A DNA stretch of 64,000 nt from Xanthomarina arctica (GTDB lineage Bacteria; Bacteroidota; Bacteroidia; Flavobacteriales; Flavobacteriaceae): positions 744,001 to 808,000 of the forward strand of contig NZ_BMFQ01000003.1 in assembly GCF_014638915.1 (NCBI RefSeq), read 5' to 3'. Under the pieces are notes generated by a model that was not told the origin of the DNA, did not search any database, and saw only the letters and a list, made by a program, of their open reading frames with translations. Each line of letters begins with the position of its first letter. Position 1 is the stretch's first letter. Shown here in pieces: positions 39,324-45,935 of the stretch. The translations under genes and the position numbers were made by a program.

Positions 39324-40507
39324 ACCTCAAACCTCATTCCTTTTTTATTCATTTTACGTAATAACGGACTACAACGATATCTATCTTCGTGATACTCATT
39401 ATATAAATCATCCATTTTCTTAACACACCAATCGATACCTTTTTCGTCTGCCCAAGCTAATAATCCTTTTGGATAATTAACACCTTTAGTCATGGCATTG
39501 TCGATATCTTCAGCGGATGCGATATTTAAGAACAGAGCATCTGCAGCTTCATTGATTAGCATCACTAGTATTCTCTCGTATATTTGTTGTGCTAATTCTT
39601 TCTTTTGAGATTCTTCGCTATCGCTCTGAATGACAGCATCGCTCTGAATGACACGTCCATTTTCATCATAATTATAATAACCTTTCCCAGATTTTCTTCC
39701 TAAATATCCAGCTTCCGAAAATCGTTTTTGTGTGAATGCTGGCTTATATCTTGGATCGAAATAAAATGCTGTAAATACGGTTTCAGTTACAGTATAATTT
39801 ACATCGTTCCCAATAAAATCCATTAGTTCGAAGGGTCCCATTCTAAAACCTCCAAGGGTTTTTAAGCTCCAATCTATAGTTGCAAAATCTGCTAGTCCTT
39901 CTTCATAAATACGTAATGCTTCGCCATAAAAAGGTCTTGCCACTCTGTTAACAATAAAACCGGGTGTATCCTTTGCCACAGCGACTACTTTTTTCCAATC
40001 TGAAATAATTTGAATCGATTTGTCAAGTACTTCTTTTGAAGTTTGAATGGCAGGAATAACCTCAACCAACTTCATTAAAGGTGCTGGATTGAAAAAATGA
40101 ATTCCAACACAGCGTTCTGGTTTTTGTAATGAGGCTGCAATGGAAGCTATAGATAAACTAGACGTATTAGATGCAATAATGCAATCTGATGACACATAAG
40201 TTTCTAATTCTGAAAATACTTTTTTCTTAATCTCCAGATTTTCGATAATCGCTTCAATGGTCAGATTAGAATCTGAAAGCTCTTTTATAGTATTAACATA
40301 TGAAATATTGCTTTGAATTCGTGATTTTTCAGAGTTATCAATTCGTCCTTTTTCAACTAATCTCGCCAATATCTTTTCTAAAGCTACTTTTGCTTTATCT
40401 AAAGCTGCTAAATTGGTATCGAATAATTTTACTTTACAACCAGAAGTCGCTGCAACTTGCGCGATACCGCTTCCCATGGTTCCACAACCGATAATTCCTA
40501 TATTCAT
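39320..40507 (-). CDS. paaH: 3-hydroxyacyl-CoA dehydrogenase PaaH
   Basis: Oxidises 3-hydroxyadipyl-CoA with NAD+ in the beta-oxidation part of the pathway. The 395-aa protein has the Rossmann start IGIIGCGTMGSGIAQVAA, the catalytic His in GIHFFNPAPLMKLVEVI, DTPGFIVNRVARPFYGEALR and a second C-terminal domain (NYPKGLLAWADEKGIDW). Between the two C-terminal repeats, residues about 286-300 (VIQSDAVIQSDSEES) come from an in-frame dispersed repeat. The last residues (GMRFEV and stop) lie in an arm of four-helix-bundle element 2. The ATG at 40507 gives the canonical N-terminus. Confidence 0.93.
   Translation of the reverse strand: MNIGIIGCGTMGSGIAQVAATSGCKVKLFDTNLAALDKAKVALEKILARLVEKGRIDNSEKSRIQSNISYVNTIKELSDSNLTIEAIIENLEIKKKVFSELETYVSSDCIIASNTSSLSIASIAASLQKPERCVGIHFFNPAPLMKLVEVIPAIQTSKEVLDKSIQIISDWKKVVAVAKDTPGFIVNRVARPFYGEALRIYEEGLADFATIDWSLKTLGGFRMGPFELMDFIGNDVNYTVTETVFTAFYFDPRYKPAFTQKRFSEAGYLGRKSGKGYYNYDENGRVIQSDAVIQSDSEESQKKELAQQIYERILVMLINEAADALFLNIASAEDIDNAMTKGVNYPKGLLAWADEKGIDWCVKKMDDLYNEYHEDRYRCSPLLRKMNKKGMRFEV
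39323..39340. repeat. Right inverted arm of four-helix-bundle element 2
   Basis: TACCTCAAACCTCATTCC, encoding the last residues of PaaH. Partner of 38901-38918; the pair spans 440 bp. Confidence 0.75.
39607..39653. repeat. In-frame GAGATTCTTCGC...GAATGACA repeat inside paaH
   Basis: GAGATTCTTCGCTATCGCTC then TGAATGACA, followed by a second partial copy ATCGCTCTGAATGACA. Same family as 30389-30490. Confidence 0.85.
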
Positions 40508-40530
40508 AAATTCCGTGTTTCTTTTATTTA

Positions 40531-40561
40531 AACCTACAAGGTTTTAAAAACCTTGCAGGTT
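40531..40561. repeat. AACCTACAAGG...CCTTGCAGGTT hairpin repeat, copy 3
   Basis: Near-perfect inverted repeat: AACCTACAAGG pairs with CCTTGCAGGTT, with AT between. Lies in the 66-nt gap between paaG and paaH. Confidence 0.85.
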
Positions 40562-40573
40562 ATGAATCGTTAA

Positions 40574-41359
40574 TTATCTTCCTTTGAAATTTGGTTTTCG
40601 TTTTTCAATAAATGCTGCAACTCCTTCGGCATAATCCTCACTTTGAGCGGCTTCTATTTGTAATTTAGATTCTAATGCAAGTTGAGATTCTAAATCATTC
40701 GTCATGGACTGATTAAATAATTCTTTAATTAGGCCAAGCGCTTTAGTTGGCATATTGGCTAATTTTAAAGCAAGATTATTAACATCTTCTTCAAAATTTT
40801 CTAGTGGAATCATTTTGTAAATCATTCCCATTTTTTCGGCTTCTTCAGCTGAAATTTTATCACCCAACATAGCTAATGCTAAGGCCTTTTGAAAACCAAT
40901 CAATCTCGGTAAAAAGAAGGTTCCAGCACTATCCGGCACCAAACCTATTAAACTAAAGGCTTGAATAAAACTCACTTTTTCATGGGCAACAACAATATCG
41001 CATGCTAGAGCAATGTTTGCCCCTGCTCCTGCCGCAACACCATTTACAGCTCCAATAATTGGTTTTTTTATGGCACGCAATCTGGTTATGATTGGATTGT
41101 AATGTTCTTCTAATATTTTTTTGAATCCTGGATTTAATTCTGGATCTGTAACTTCTTTTAAGTCTTGACCGGCACAAAATGCTTTTCCATTTCCAGTTAG
41201 TACGATGGCTCTAACATCCTCATTTTTCTCACAAGCATCTAAAGTATCATGAAGTAAAAATGCCATTTCCCGATTAAAACTATTAAACACTTCTGGTCTG
41301 TTTAGAGTTATATAGGCTACTTTATTCTCAATTTTTAATAGAATTGAATTATTACTCAT
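40574..41359 (-). CDS. paaG: 1,2-epoxyphenylacetyl-CoA isomerase PaaG
   Basis: Isomerises ring-1,2-epoxyphenylacetyl-CoA to the oxepin and later shifts a double bond in the open chain. The 261-aa crotonase has ITLNRPEVFNSFNREM, the oxyanion residues in GKAFCAGQDLKEV (about 58-70), GAVNGVAAGAGANIALACDI (about 103-122) and SLIGLVPDSAGTFFLPRLIG with the catalytic acid. It ends AFIEKRKPNFKGR, matching the E. coli PaaG ending. It follows paaD and precedes paaH on the same strand, separated from paaD by repeat DNA. Confidence 0.93.
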   Translation of the reverse strand: MSNNSILLKIENKVAYITLNRPEVFNSFNREMAFLLHDTLDACEKNEDVRAIVLTGNGKAFCAGQDLKEVTDPELNPGFKKILEEHYNPIITRLRAIKKPIIGAVNGVAAGAGANIALACDIVVAHEKVSFIQAFSLIGLVPDSAGTFFLPRLIGFQKALALAMLGDKISAEEAEKMGMIYKMIPLENFEEDVNNLALKLANMPTKALGLIKELFNQSMTNDLESQLALESKLQIEAAQSEDYAEGVAAFIEKRKPNFKGR

Positions 41360-41375
41360 ATCTTATTTTATCTTA

Positions 41376-41458
41376 ATTTATTAATTGTCATTCAGAAGTA
41401 AGAACGTATCAACCTTTTCAGCCGATTCTTCACTTCGTTTTGAATGACATCTAGAATG
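41376..41458. repeat. Dispersed repeats between paaG and paaD
   Basis: TTGTCATTCAGAAGTAAGAA, CGATTCTTCACTTCG with TTTTGAATGACA, and a further AGAATGACATC copy lie in this 100-bp gap. They belong to the GATTCnTCnnn...GAATGACA family seen in the E2 linker and paaH. Confidence 0.75.
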
Positions 41459-41462
41459 ACAT

Positions 41463-41963
41463 CTACTTCAAGCACTTAAAATAATCAAAAGGTTCTTGGC
41501 AATCATCACACTGAAATTGTGCTTTACATGCTGTTGAACCAAACTGACTAACTAATCTGGTGTTTGTCGATCCACATTGTGGGCATTTTACAAGGCGTTT
41601 TCCGTGAAGCAACACGTCTATATCTGCTTCAGCATTTAAAGGAGCCGCAATCCCGTAATCTTCCAAAGCTTTTCTGCCTCTTGGAGTAATCCAATCTGTA
41701 GTCCACGCAGGTGATAAAATTAATTCGACCTCACTATCATATCCCGCTTCTTTTAAAGCGGCTTTAATATCGTCTCCAATAACATCCATAGCCGGACAAC
41801 CACTGTATGTTGGAGTAATTTGAACTTTTACTATGTTGTTTTCAATAACAGCCGTACGCACAACTCCCATATCCATAATAGATAAAACTGGGATTTCAGG
41901 ATCTGAAACTTGTTCCAAAATTGGAATTAATTCATTAGCTATATGTTGTTTTTCTGTAACCAT
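41463..41963 (-). CDS. paaD: Phenylacetyl-CoA epoxidase subunit PaaD (Fe-S/DUF59 maturation-type protein)
   Basis: PaaD is a SufT-like accessory protein needed for the epoxidase, probably for metal-centre maturation. The product from 41963 is 166 aa: a DUF59-type domain (about 1-100, LEQVSDPEIPVLSIMDMGVV...PTYSGCPAMDVIGDDI) and a C-terminal zinc ribbon (CPQCGSTNTRLVSQFGSTACKAQFQCDDC). The frame extends to an earlier ATG at 41990, but those nine residues (MLSLSKHLK) are translation of a common dispersed repeat, so the start MVTEKQHIANEL is preferred. Confidence 0.92.
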   Translation of the reverse strand: MVTEKQHIANELIPILEQVSDPEIPVLSIMDMGVVRTAVIENNIVKVQITPTYSGCPAMDVIGDDIKAALKEAGYDSEVELILSPAWTTDWITPRGRKALEDYGIAAPLNAEADIDVLLHGKRLVKCPQCGSTNTRLVSQFGSTACKAQFQCDDCQEPFDYFKCLK

Positions 41964-41967
41964 TTTG

Positions 41968-41994
41968 AGATGCTTCGACAAGCTTAGCATGACA
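41968..41994. repeat. Dispersed repeat GAGATGCTTCGACAAGCTTA
   Basis: GAGATGCTTCGACAAGCTTA followed by GCATGACA, immediately upstream of the paaD start. A read-through gives MLSLSKHL, which mimics a protein N-terminus. Confidence 0.75.
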
Positions 41995-42014
41995 TATTGT
42001 TTATTATTTATTAG

Positions 42015-42034
42015 ATTCCTGCGTGCGCAGGAAT
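42015..42034. repeat. REP-like palindrome between paaC and paaD
   Basis: ATTCCTGCGTGCGCAGGAAT, a palindrome with 8-bp arms, ends 5 nt before the paaC stop. Confidence 0.85.
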
Positions 42035-42038
42035 TTAG

Positions 42039-42794
42039 TTACCATTCCATATTAGGATAGGCACGTTGCATATATTGTAACTCGGCCAACAAAAAACCCA
42101 TATGTTCTGTATGAATACCTTGTTTTCCTCCTTTTTGAAAATATTTTGATTCAGGCACTTTTAGAGTAGCTTCCTCTAAAATATCGCTTACTTTTTGGTA
42201 ATACGCGCTTTTAAGTTTCGTAATATCAACTCCAATTCCTTCAGTTACCATCGCTTTATCAGCATCTGTTTGATGAAATAATTCGTCTGTGTAAGTCCAT
42301 AAATCATCAATGGCTGTTTGCATTTTTAGATGACTTTCTTCTGTTCCATCTCCTAGTCTTTTAATCCAATCGGAAGAAAAACGTTGATGATAACTTACTT
42401 CTTTTATAGATTTTATAGCGATTGCAGACAAAGTAAAATCGGTGCTTTTTTGCAATTCATTTAAAAACATGAAATGATAAACATCGAACAAAAACTGACG
42501 TCCCATGCAATAAGCAAAATCGGTATTAGGCTGTTCAACTAACAAAACATTTAAATAGTCACGTTCTTTACGAAGCATGGCAATATCATCTTCTGATCTG
42601 CCATCTCCAGCAATTTTCGCGGCATATTGATAATAACTTCTAACTTGCCCTAATAAATCAAGTGATAAGTTGGTGCAAGCTATATCTGTTTCTAGGCTTG
42701 GTCCATGTCCACAAAGTTCTCCTAGACGTTGACCTAGGATAAGGGAGTTATCTGCTATTCCTAGAATGTATTTGTATAAATTATCGTTTTTCAT
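42039..42794 (-). CDS. paaC: Phenylacetyl-CoA epoxidase subunit PaaC
   Basis: Structural, non-catalytic subunit that pairs with PaaA in the multicomponent epoxidase. The 251-aa helical ferritin-like protein shows LADNSLILGQRLGELCGHGPSLETDIACTNLSLDLLGQ-type pattern in short form (GQRLGELCGHGP, ALTNLSLDLLG-like), NVLLVEQPNTDFAYCMGRQ, KEVSYHQRFSSDWIKRLGDGTEES and a terminal GKQGIHTEHMGFLLAELQYMQ. Length matches E. coli PaaC (248 aa). A four-helix-bundle element sits between it and paaB. Confidence 0.95.
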   Translation of the reverse strand: MKNDNLYKYILGIADNSLILGQRLGELCGHGPSLETDIACTNLSLDLLGQVRSYYQYAAKIAGDGRSEDDIAMLRKERDYLNVLLVEQPNTDFAYCMGRQFLFDVYHFMFLNELQKSTDFTLSAIAIKSIKEVSYHQRFSSDWIKRLGDGTEESHLKMQTAIDDLWTYTDELFHQTDADKAMVTEGIGVDITKLKSAYYQKVSDILEEATLKVPESKYFQKGGKQGIHTEHMGFLLAELQYMQRAYPNMEW

Positions 42795-42811
42795 AAAATG
42801 AACTTAAAATT

Positions 42812-42835
42812 GAATTTGAACTTGAAATCGAAATT
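42812..42835. repeat. Left inverted arm of four-helix-bundle element 3
   Basis: A GAATTTGAACTTGAAATCG-type array matching the reverse complement of 43214-43241 at about 19 of 24 positions. Lies between the paaC start and the four-helix-bundle gene stop. Confidence 0.7.
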
Positions 42836-42861
42836 AACACTCGTTTTGAAATTCTCTATTC

Positions 42862-43212
42862 TTACTTAATATTTTTTATTCGTGTTACCATTATTCTTAT
42901 TAGTTGATCATTTTCGTCTTTTAACTTTGAAAGATTATCCTCTGAAAATAAATTAGCTTTAGATTGAATATTCAAGTTCCTTTGACTTTCTCTCAATTCC
43001 TTTAATGAAATTCGCAACTTATTAATTTTGTCTTTATCTGTACCAGCACCCAACGCTTCTCCATAGTTTAATGCAGAAGAGCAAGATGATCTTATTAATT
43101 GTTTTGCTAAATACTCTCCCGCATAAGAAAGTGGCTTATTGTTATATAACACAATTACTGAAGCGGCAAAATCTTCTAAACGTTCTGATAAATCAAATTT
43201 ATTCTCATTCAT
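42862..43212 (-). CDS. Four-helix-bundle protein (S23 / IVS family), copy 3, divergent subgroup
   Basis: A 116-aa member of the second subgroup of this family: FDLSERLEDFAASVIVLYN, LAKQLIRSSCSSALNYGEAL (about 37-56) and LRISLKELRESQRNL. It has the same helical layout as the copies at 31524 and 38943, but the central motif is QLIRSSxSxxxNxxEA rather than QxxRAADSIxxNIAEG. It is inserted between paaC and paaB and flanked by inverted TTGAAATTGAA arms. Different arms and a different subgroup from the other two copies point to independent arrivals. Confidence 0.88.
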   Translation of the reverse strand: MNENKFDLSERLEDFAASVIVLYNNKPLSYAGEYLAKQLIRSSCSSALNYGEALGAGTDKDKINKLRISLKELRESQRNLNIQSKANLFSEDNLSKLKDENDQLIRIMVTRIKNIK

Positions 43213-43213
43213 G

Positions 43214-43241
43214 TTTCAATTTCAACTTCAGTTTCAATTTC
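43214..43241. repeat. Right inverted arm of four-helix-bundle element 3
   Basis: TTTCAATTTCAACTTCAGTT followed by TCAATTTC, 2 nt before the gene's ATG. Partner of 42812-42835; the pair spans 430 bp. Confidence 0.7.
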
Positions 43242-43245
43242 TCTG

Positions 43246-43533
43246 TTACATATATTTTACTTCATCAGGCAATTCGTAAAAGGTTGGATGACGATACACT
43301 TTATCTTGAGCAGGCTCAAACATTTCGCCATTGTGTTCTGGATTTGATGCTGTAATATTTTTAGATTCTACAACCCAAATGCTAACACCTTCATTTCTTC
43401 TAGTATATACATCTCGAGCATTTTCAAGTGCCATTTCGGCATCTGCCGCATGAAGACTTCCAAAATGACGATGTTCTAATCCGTTTTTACTTCTTACGAA
43501 GACCTCCCAAAGTGGCCAGTTTTTTGTTGCCAT
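43246..43533 (-). CDS. paaB: Phenylacetyl-CoA epoxidase subunit PaaB
   Basis: Small bridging subunit of the epoxidase complex. The product from the ATG at 43533 is 95 aa and starts KNWPLWEVFVRSKNGLEHRHFGSLHAADAEMA, with SIWVVESKNI and the C-terminal YRHPTFYELPDEVKYM, all typical of PaaB. An upstream ATG at 43599 would add 22 residues (MNLKLKSKKVQL...) that come from an AT-rich hairpin repeat and have no counterpart in the family, so it is not used. Confidence 0.94.
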   Translation of the reverse strand: MATKNWPLWEVFVRSKNGLEHRHFGSLHAADAEMALENARDVYTRRNEGVSIWVVESKNITASNPEHNGEMFEPAQDKVYRHPTFYELPDEVKYM

Positions 43534-43556
43534 AATTTTCTTATTAAATTGAAATC

Positions 43557-43597
43557 GAACTTGAAGTTGAACCTTTTTCGATTTCAACTTCAAGTTC
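43557..43597. repeat. Perfect 15-bp inverted repeat between paaA and paaB
   Basis: GAACTTGAAGTTGAA (43557-43571) and its exact complement (43583-43597) with an 11-nt loop. The motif matches the arms of four-helix-bundle element 3; here the two arms meet without a gene. Confidence 0.88.
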
Positions 43598-43605
43598 AAG
43601 TTCTT

Positions 43606-44583
43606 TTATACTGCTTGTTTTTCTTTTCTTTCTTGTTGCTTTTCTGCATGAGCCATTGCCGCATCACGAACCCATTCGCCACGTTCCCAAGCACCAACTC
43701 GCGCTTTCATACGCTCTTTATTACATGGACCATGACCTTTAACGACTTGCCAAAATTCTTCCCAGTCGATTTCTCCAAAATCGTAACTTCCCCTTTCTTC
43801 ATTCCATTTTAAATCCGGATCTGGAATAGTCAATCCTATTAACTCTGCTTGTGGCACGGTTTGATCTATAAATTGCTGACGTAAATCATCATTAGATTTT
43901 CGTTTTAATTTCCATTTCATAGATTGTTCTGTATGAATAGATTCTGCATCTGTTGGTCCAAGCATCATTAAGCTTGGCCACCACCAACGGTTTAAAGCGT
44001 CTTGCGCCATCTCCTTTTGTTCTGGGGTTCCATTGGTTAACTTAATCATGATTTCATAACCTTGACGTTGATGAAAACTTTCCTCTTTACAAACACGAAC
44101 CATAGCTCTTGCATAAGGTCCATAAGAAGTGTTACATAACGGCACTTGATTAATAATTGCTGCACCATCAACCAACCAACCTACAGCTCCCATGTCTGCC
44201 CAAGTAACTGTTGGATAGTTAAAAATACTGGAATATTTTGCTTTTCCAGAATGCAATTGTTCGTACAATTCGTCTCTAGAAATCCCTAAGGTTTCGCAAG
44301 CAGAATATAAATACAAACCATGTCCTGCTTCGTCTTGAACTTTTGCCAACAACGCAACTTTACGTCTTAAAGAAGGTGCTCTGGTAATCCAGTTTCCTTC
44401 AGGAAGCATTCCTACAATTTCGGAATGTGCATGTTGAGACATTTGCCTAATATGAGTTTTTCGGTATTTCTCTGGCATCCAGTCTTTAGCTTCAATTTTT
44501 TCGTCACGTACAATACGTGCTTCAAATTGTTCTTCTAGGCTTCGACTACGCTCGGCCTCCAAATTTATTTGTTCTTCACTCAT
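43606..44583 (-). CDS. paaA: Phenylacetyl-CoA epoxidase catalytic subunit PaaA
   Basis: The di-iron subunit that epoxidises the aromatic ring of phenylacetyl-CoA with O2. The 325-aa ferritin-like protein has the iron-ligand motifs: Glu near [36 protein letters not shown] (ExxH), and [14 protein letters not shown] (ExxH) after a long helix. The C-terminus contains [18 protein letters not shown]. Residues about 8-17 ([10 protein letters not shown]) are encoded by a dispersed GTAGTCGAAGCC repeat. It is read second in the operon after paaE. Confidence 0.96.
   Translation of the reverse strand: MSEEQINLEAERSRSLEEQFEARIVRDEKIEAKDWMPEKYRKTHIRQMSQHAHSEIVGMLPEGNWITRAPSLRRKVALLAKVQDEAGHGLYLYSACETLGISRDELYEQLHSGKAKYSSIFNYPTVTWADMGAVGWLVDGAAIINQVPLCNTSYGPYARAMVRVCKEESFHQRQGYEIMIKLTNGTPEQKEMAQDALNRWWWPSLMMLGPTDAESIHTEQSMKWKLKRKSNDDLRQQFIDQTVPQAELIGLTIPDPDLKWNEERGSYDFGEIDWEEFWQVVKGHGPCNKERMKARVGAWERGEWVRDAAMAHAEKQQERKEKQAV
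44537..44560. repeat. Dispersed repeat inside the paaA N-terminal codons
   Basis: GGCTTCGACTACGCTCGGCC, the complement of GGCCGAGCGTAGTCGAAGCC, a word also recognisable at about 2147 and 49618. Confidence 0.65.
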
Positions 44584-44652
44584 AATTTATAAGCTTTTAG
44601 CTTTTGACTTATCGCCATTAGCAAGTGACATTTATTTTATTTAATTCAATCT

Positions 44653-44729
44653 GCGTTAAGGATTGAGGCTCTGTTGGAGCTCCTTGCAAAGAGCGACTGC
44701 CGAAAGCCTGACCCTTTTTAGGGTAACGC
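44653..44729. repeat. Structured 77-nt intergenic repeat between paaE and paaA
   Basis: The ends GCGTTA (44653-44658) and TAACGC (44724-44729) are complementary, and an inner GGCT/AGCC pair and further GC-rich segments (GGAGCTCC, GCCTGACCC) can fold between them. It is much more GC-rich than the flanks. From memory such GCGTTA...GGGTAACGC blocks recur in Flavobacteria genomes. Confidence 0.65.
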
Positions 44730-44772
44730 TATAATCATTAATTCAAATTATGAATATTTTATAATTCATAAG

Positions 44773-44792
44773 ATTCCTGCCTTCGCAGGAAT
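44773..44792. repeat. REP-like palindrome after paaE
   Basis: ATTCCTGCCTTCGCAGGAAT, one base after which the paaE stop begins. Confidence 0.85.
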
Positions 44793-44793
44793 G

Positions 44794-45867
44794 TTAAACA
44801 TCAAAATTAACAACTACCTTTTCGCTAGTTGGTACGGCTTGACAACTTAATACATAGTTTTGCGCTACTTCTTTTTCTTCTAGCGCATAATTTACTTTCA
44901 TTTTTACAGATCCTTCTACTACCTGACATTTACATGTACTGCAAACGCCTCCTTTGCAAGCAAAAGGCAAATCGGCTCCAGCAGCAAGTGCTCCATCAAG
45001 GATGTTATCGAAATCGTCGTCCATTATAAAATGAAATTCCTTTCCTCCATCAATTATGGTTACTTGTGTGCCATCTGCTTTTTCTTCTAAAATTTCAGCA
45101 ATATGTTTATTTTCTTCTTCGGAACTTCCAGAGAAAAACAATTCGTAATGTATTTTATCTTTAGATAAACCGGCTTTCTGCAATTCATCACGAATTAGGA
45201 AAATCATGTCTTGAGGTCCACAAATAAATGCATGGTCCGTGTCTGGAATATCTATGAAGGTTTTTGTTAAAATTCCTAATTTTTCTTCGTCGAAACGACC
45301 ATTTAAGAATGGAATATCTCGTTGTTCTTTTGTTAAAAAATAAAACACCTGAAACCTTTCAAAAAATTGATTTTTCAGCTGTTCGATCTCTTCTTTAAAG
45401 ATAATTGATTTTACTGTGCGATTCAAATAAAACAGTTTGAAAGTACTGTTTGGCTCTTGAAGCAAATGGGTTTTTATAATAGATAAAGTTGGCGTTATAC
45501 CACTTCCTGCAGCAAAAGCAATATAATTTTTTGAAGATTCTGGCTCACAATCCACAAAAAATTCTCCGTGAGGAGCCATGACTTGAAGTTCATCTCCCTT
45601 TTTTAATTCGTTAAAGGCATAATTAGAAAAAACTCCTTGACGAATGGTTTTTACAGCTACTTTCCATTGATTATCCAACGGACTTGAACATAAAGAATAA
45701 CTTCTTCGGATGTCTTGACCATTAATTTCTTTGCGCAGCGTAAGATGTTGCCCTTGTTTAAACTGAAATTGAGCCTTCAGATTATCAGGCACATCGAAAG
45801 ATATTACTACAGTGTCTTTAGTTTCTTTATATATATCTGCAACCTTTAATTTAAAAAAATCTGCCAT
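44794..45867 (-). CDS. paaE: Phenylacetyl-CoA epoxidase reductase PaaE
   Basis: Passes electrons from NAD(P)H to PaaA. The 357-aa protein has an N-terminal FAD-binding domain (DIRRSYSLCSSP, about 50-61), a NAD(P)-binding domain (YIAFAAGSGITPTLSIIKT; FICGPQDMIFLIRDEL), and a C-terminal plant-type 2Fe-2S ferredoxin domain with CKGGVCSTCKC (about 306-316) and the fourth cysteine in YVLSCQAVP. Length matches PaaE (about 356 aa). It is the first structural gene after the TetR gene, with an operator-like palindrome 19 nt before its ATG. Confidence 0.95.
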   Translation of the reverse strand: MADFFKLKVADIYKETKDTVVISFDVPDNLKAQFQFKQGQHLTLRKEINGQDIRRSYSLCSSPLDNQWKVAVKTIRQGVFSNYAFNELKKGDELQVMAPHGEFFVDCEPESSKNYIAFAAGSGITPTLSIIKTHLLQEPNSTFKLFYLNRTVKSIIFKEEIEQLKNQFFERFQVFYFLTKEQRDIPFLNGRFDEEKLGILTKTFIDIPDTDHAFICGPQDMIFLIRDELQKAGLSKDKIHYELFFSGSSEEENKHIAEILEEKADGTQVTIIDGGKEFHFIMDDDFDNILDGALAAGADLPFACKGGVCSTCKCQVVEGSVKMKVNYALEEKEVAQNYVLSCQAVPTSEKVVVNFDV

Positions 45868-45885
45868 GAATTGTTTTAATATAAT

Positions 45886-45905
45886 TAACTAACACTTGTT
45901 AGTTA
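45886..45905. promoter_or_regulatory. Operator palindrome upstream of paaE
   Basis: TAACTAACACTTGTTAGTTA: two 9-bp arms around CT. It lies between the paaE ATG and a minus-strand TAAATTTG (-7 type) box at 45912-45919, so a bound repressor would cover the start of transcription. It shares the TAACnCTTGTTA core with 46538-46553, which fits binding by the adjacent TetR protein. Confidence 0.75.
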
Positions 45906-45911
45906 GGATTA

Positions 45912-45919
45912 CAAATTTA
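45912..45919 (-). promoter_or_regulatory. Candidate -7 box of the paaE operon promoter
   Basis: On the minus strand TAAATTTG fits TAnnTTTG. Transcription would begin near 45904, inside the operator. No clear -33 element is visible. Confidence 0.5.
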
Positions 45920-45935
45920 CAAAATAAATTCTTAA

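Noticed and set aside
40300-40494. Plus-strand frames inside the paa cluster (for example 40300-40494, 36410-36844, 33290-33853)
   Set aside because: All are antisense to well-conserved pathway enzymes and have no features of their own.
31468-43241. Classical insertion sequence or integron explanation for the four-helix-bundle and GIY-YIG units
   Set aside because: No transposase, integrase or clear target-site duplication was found; the arms differ between units.
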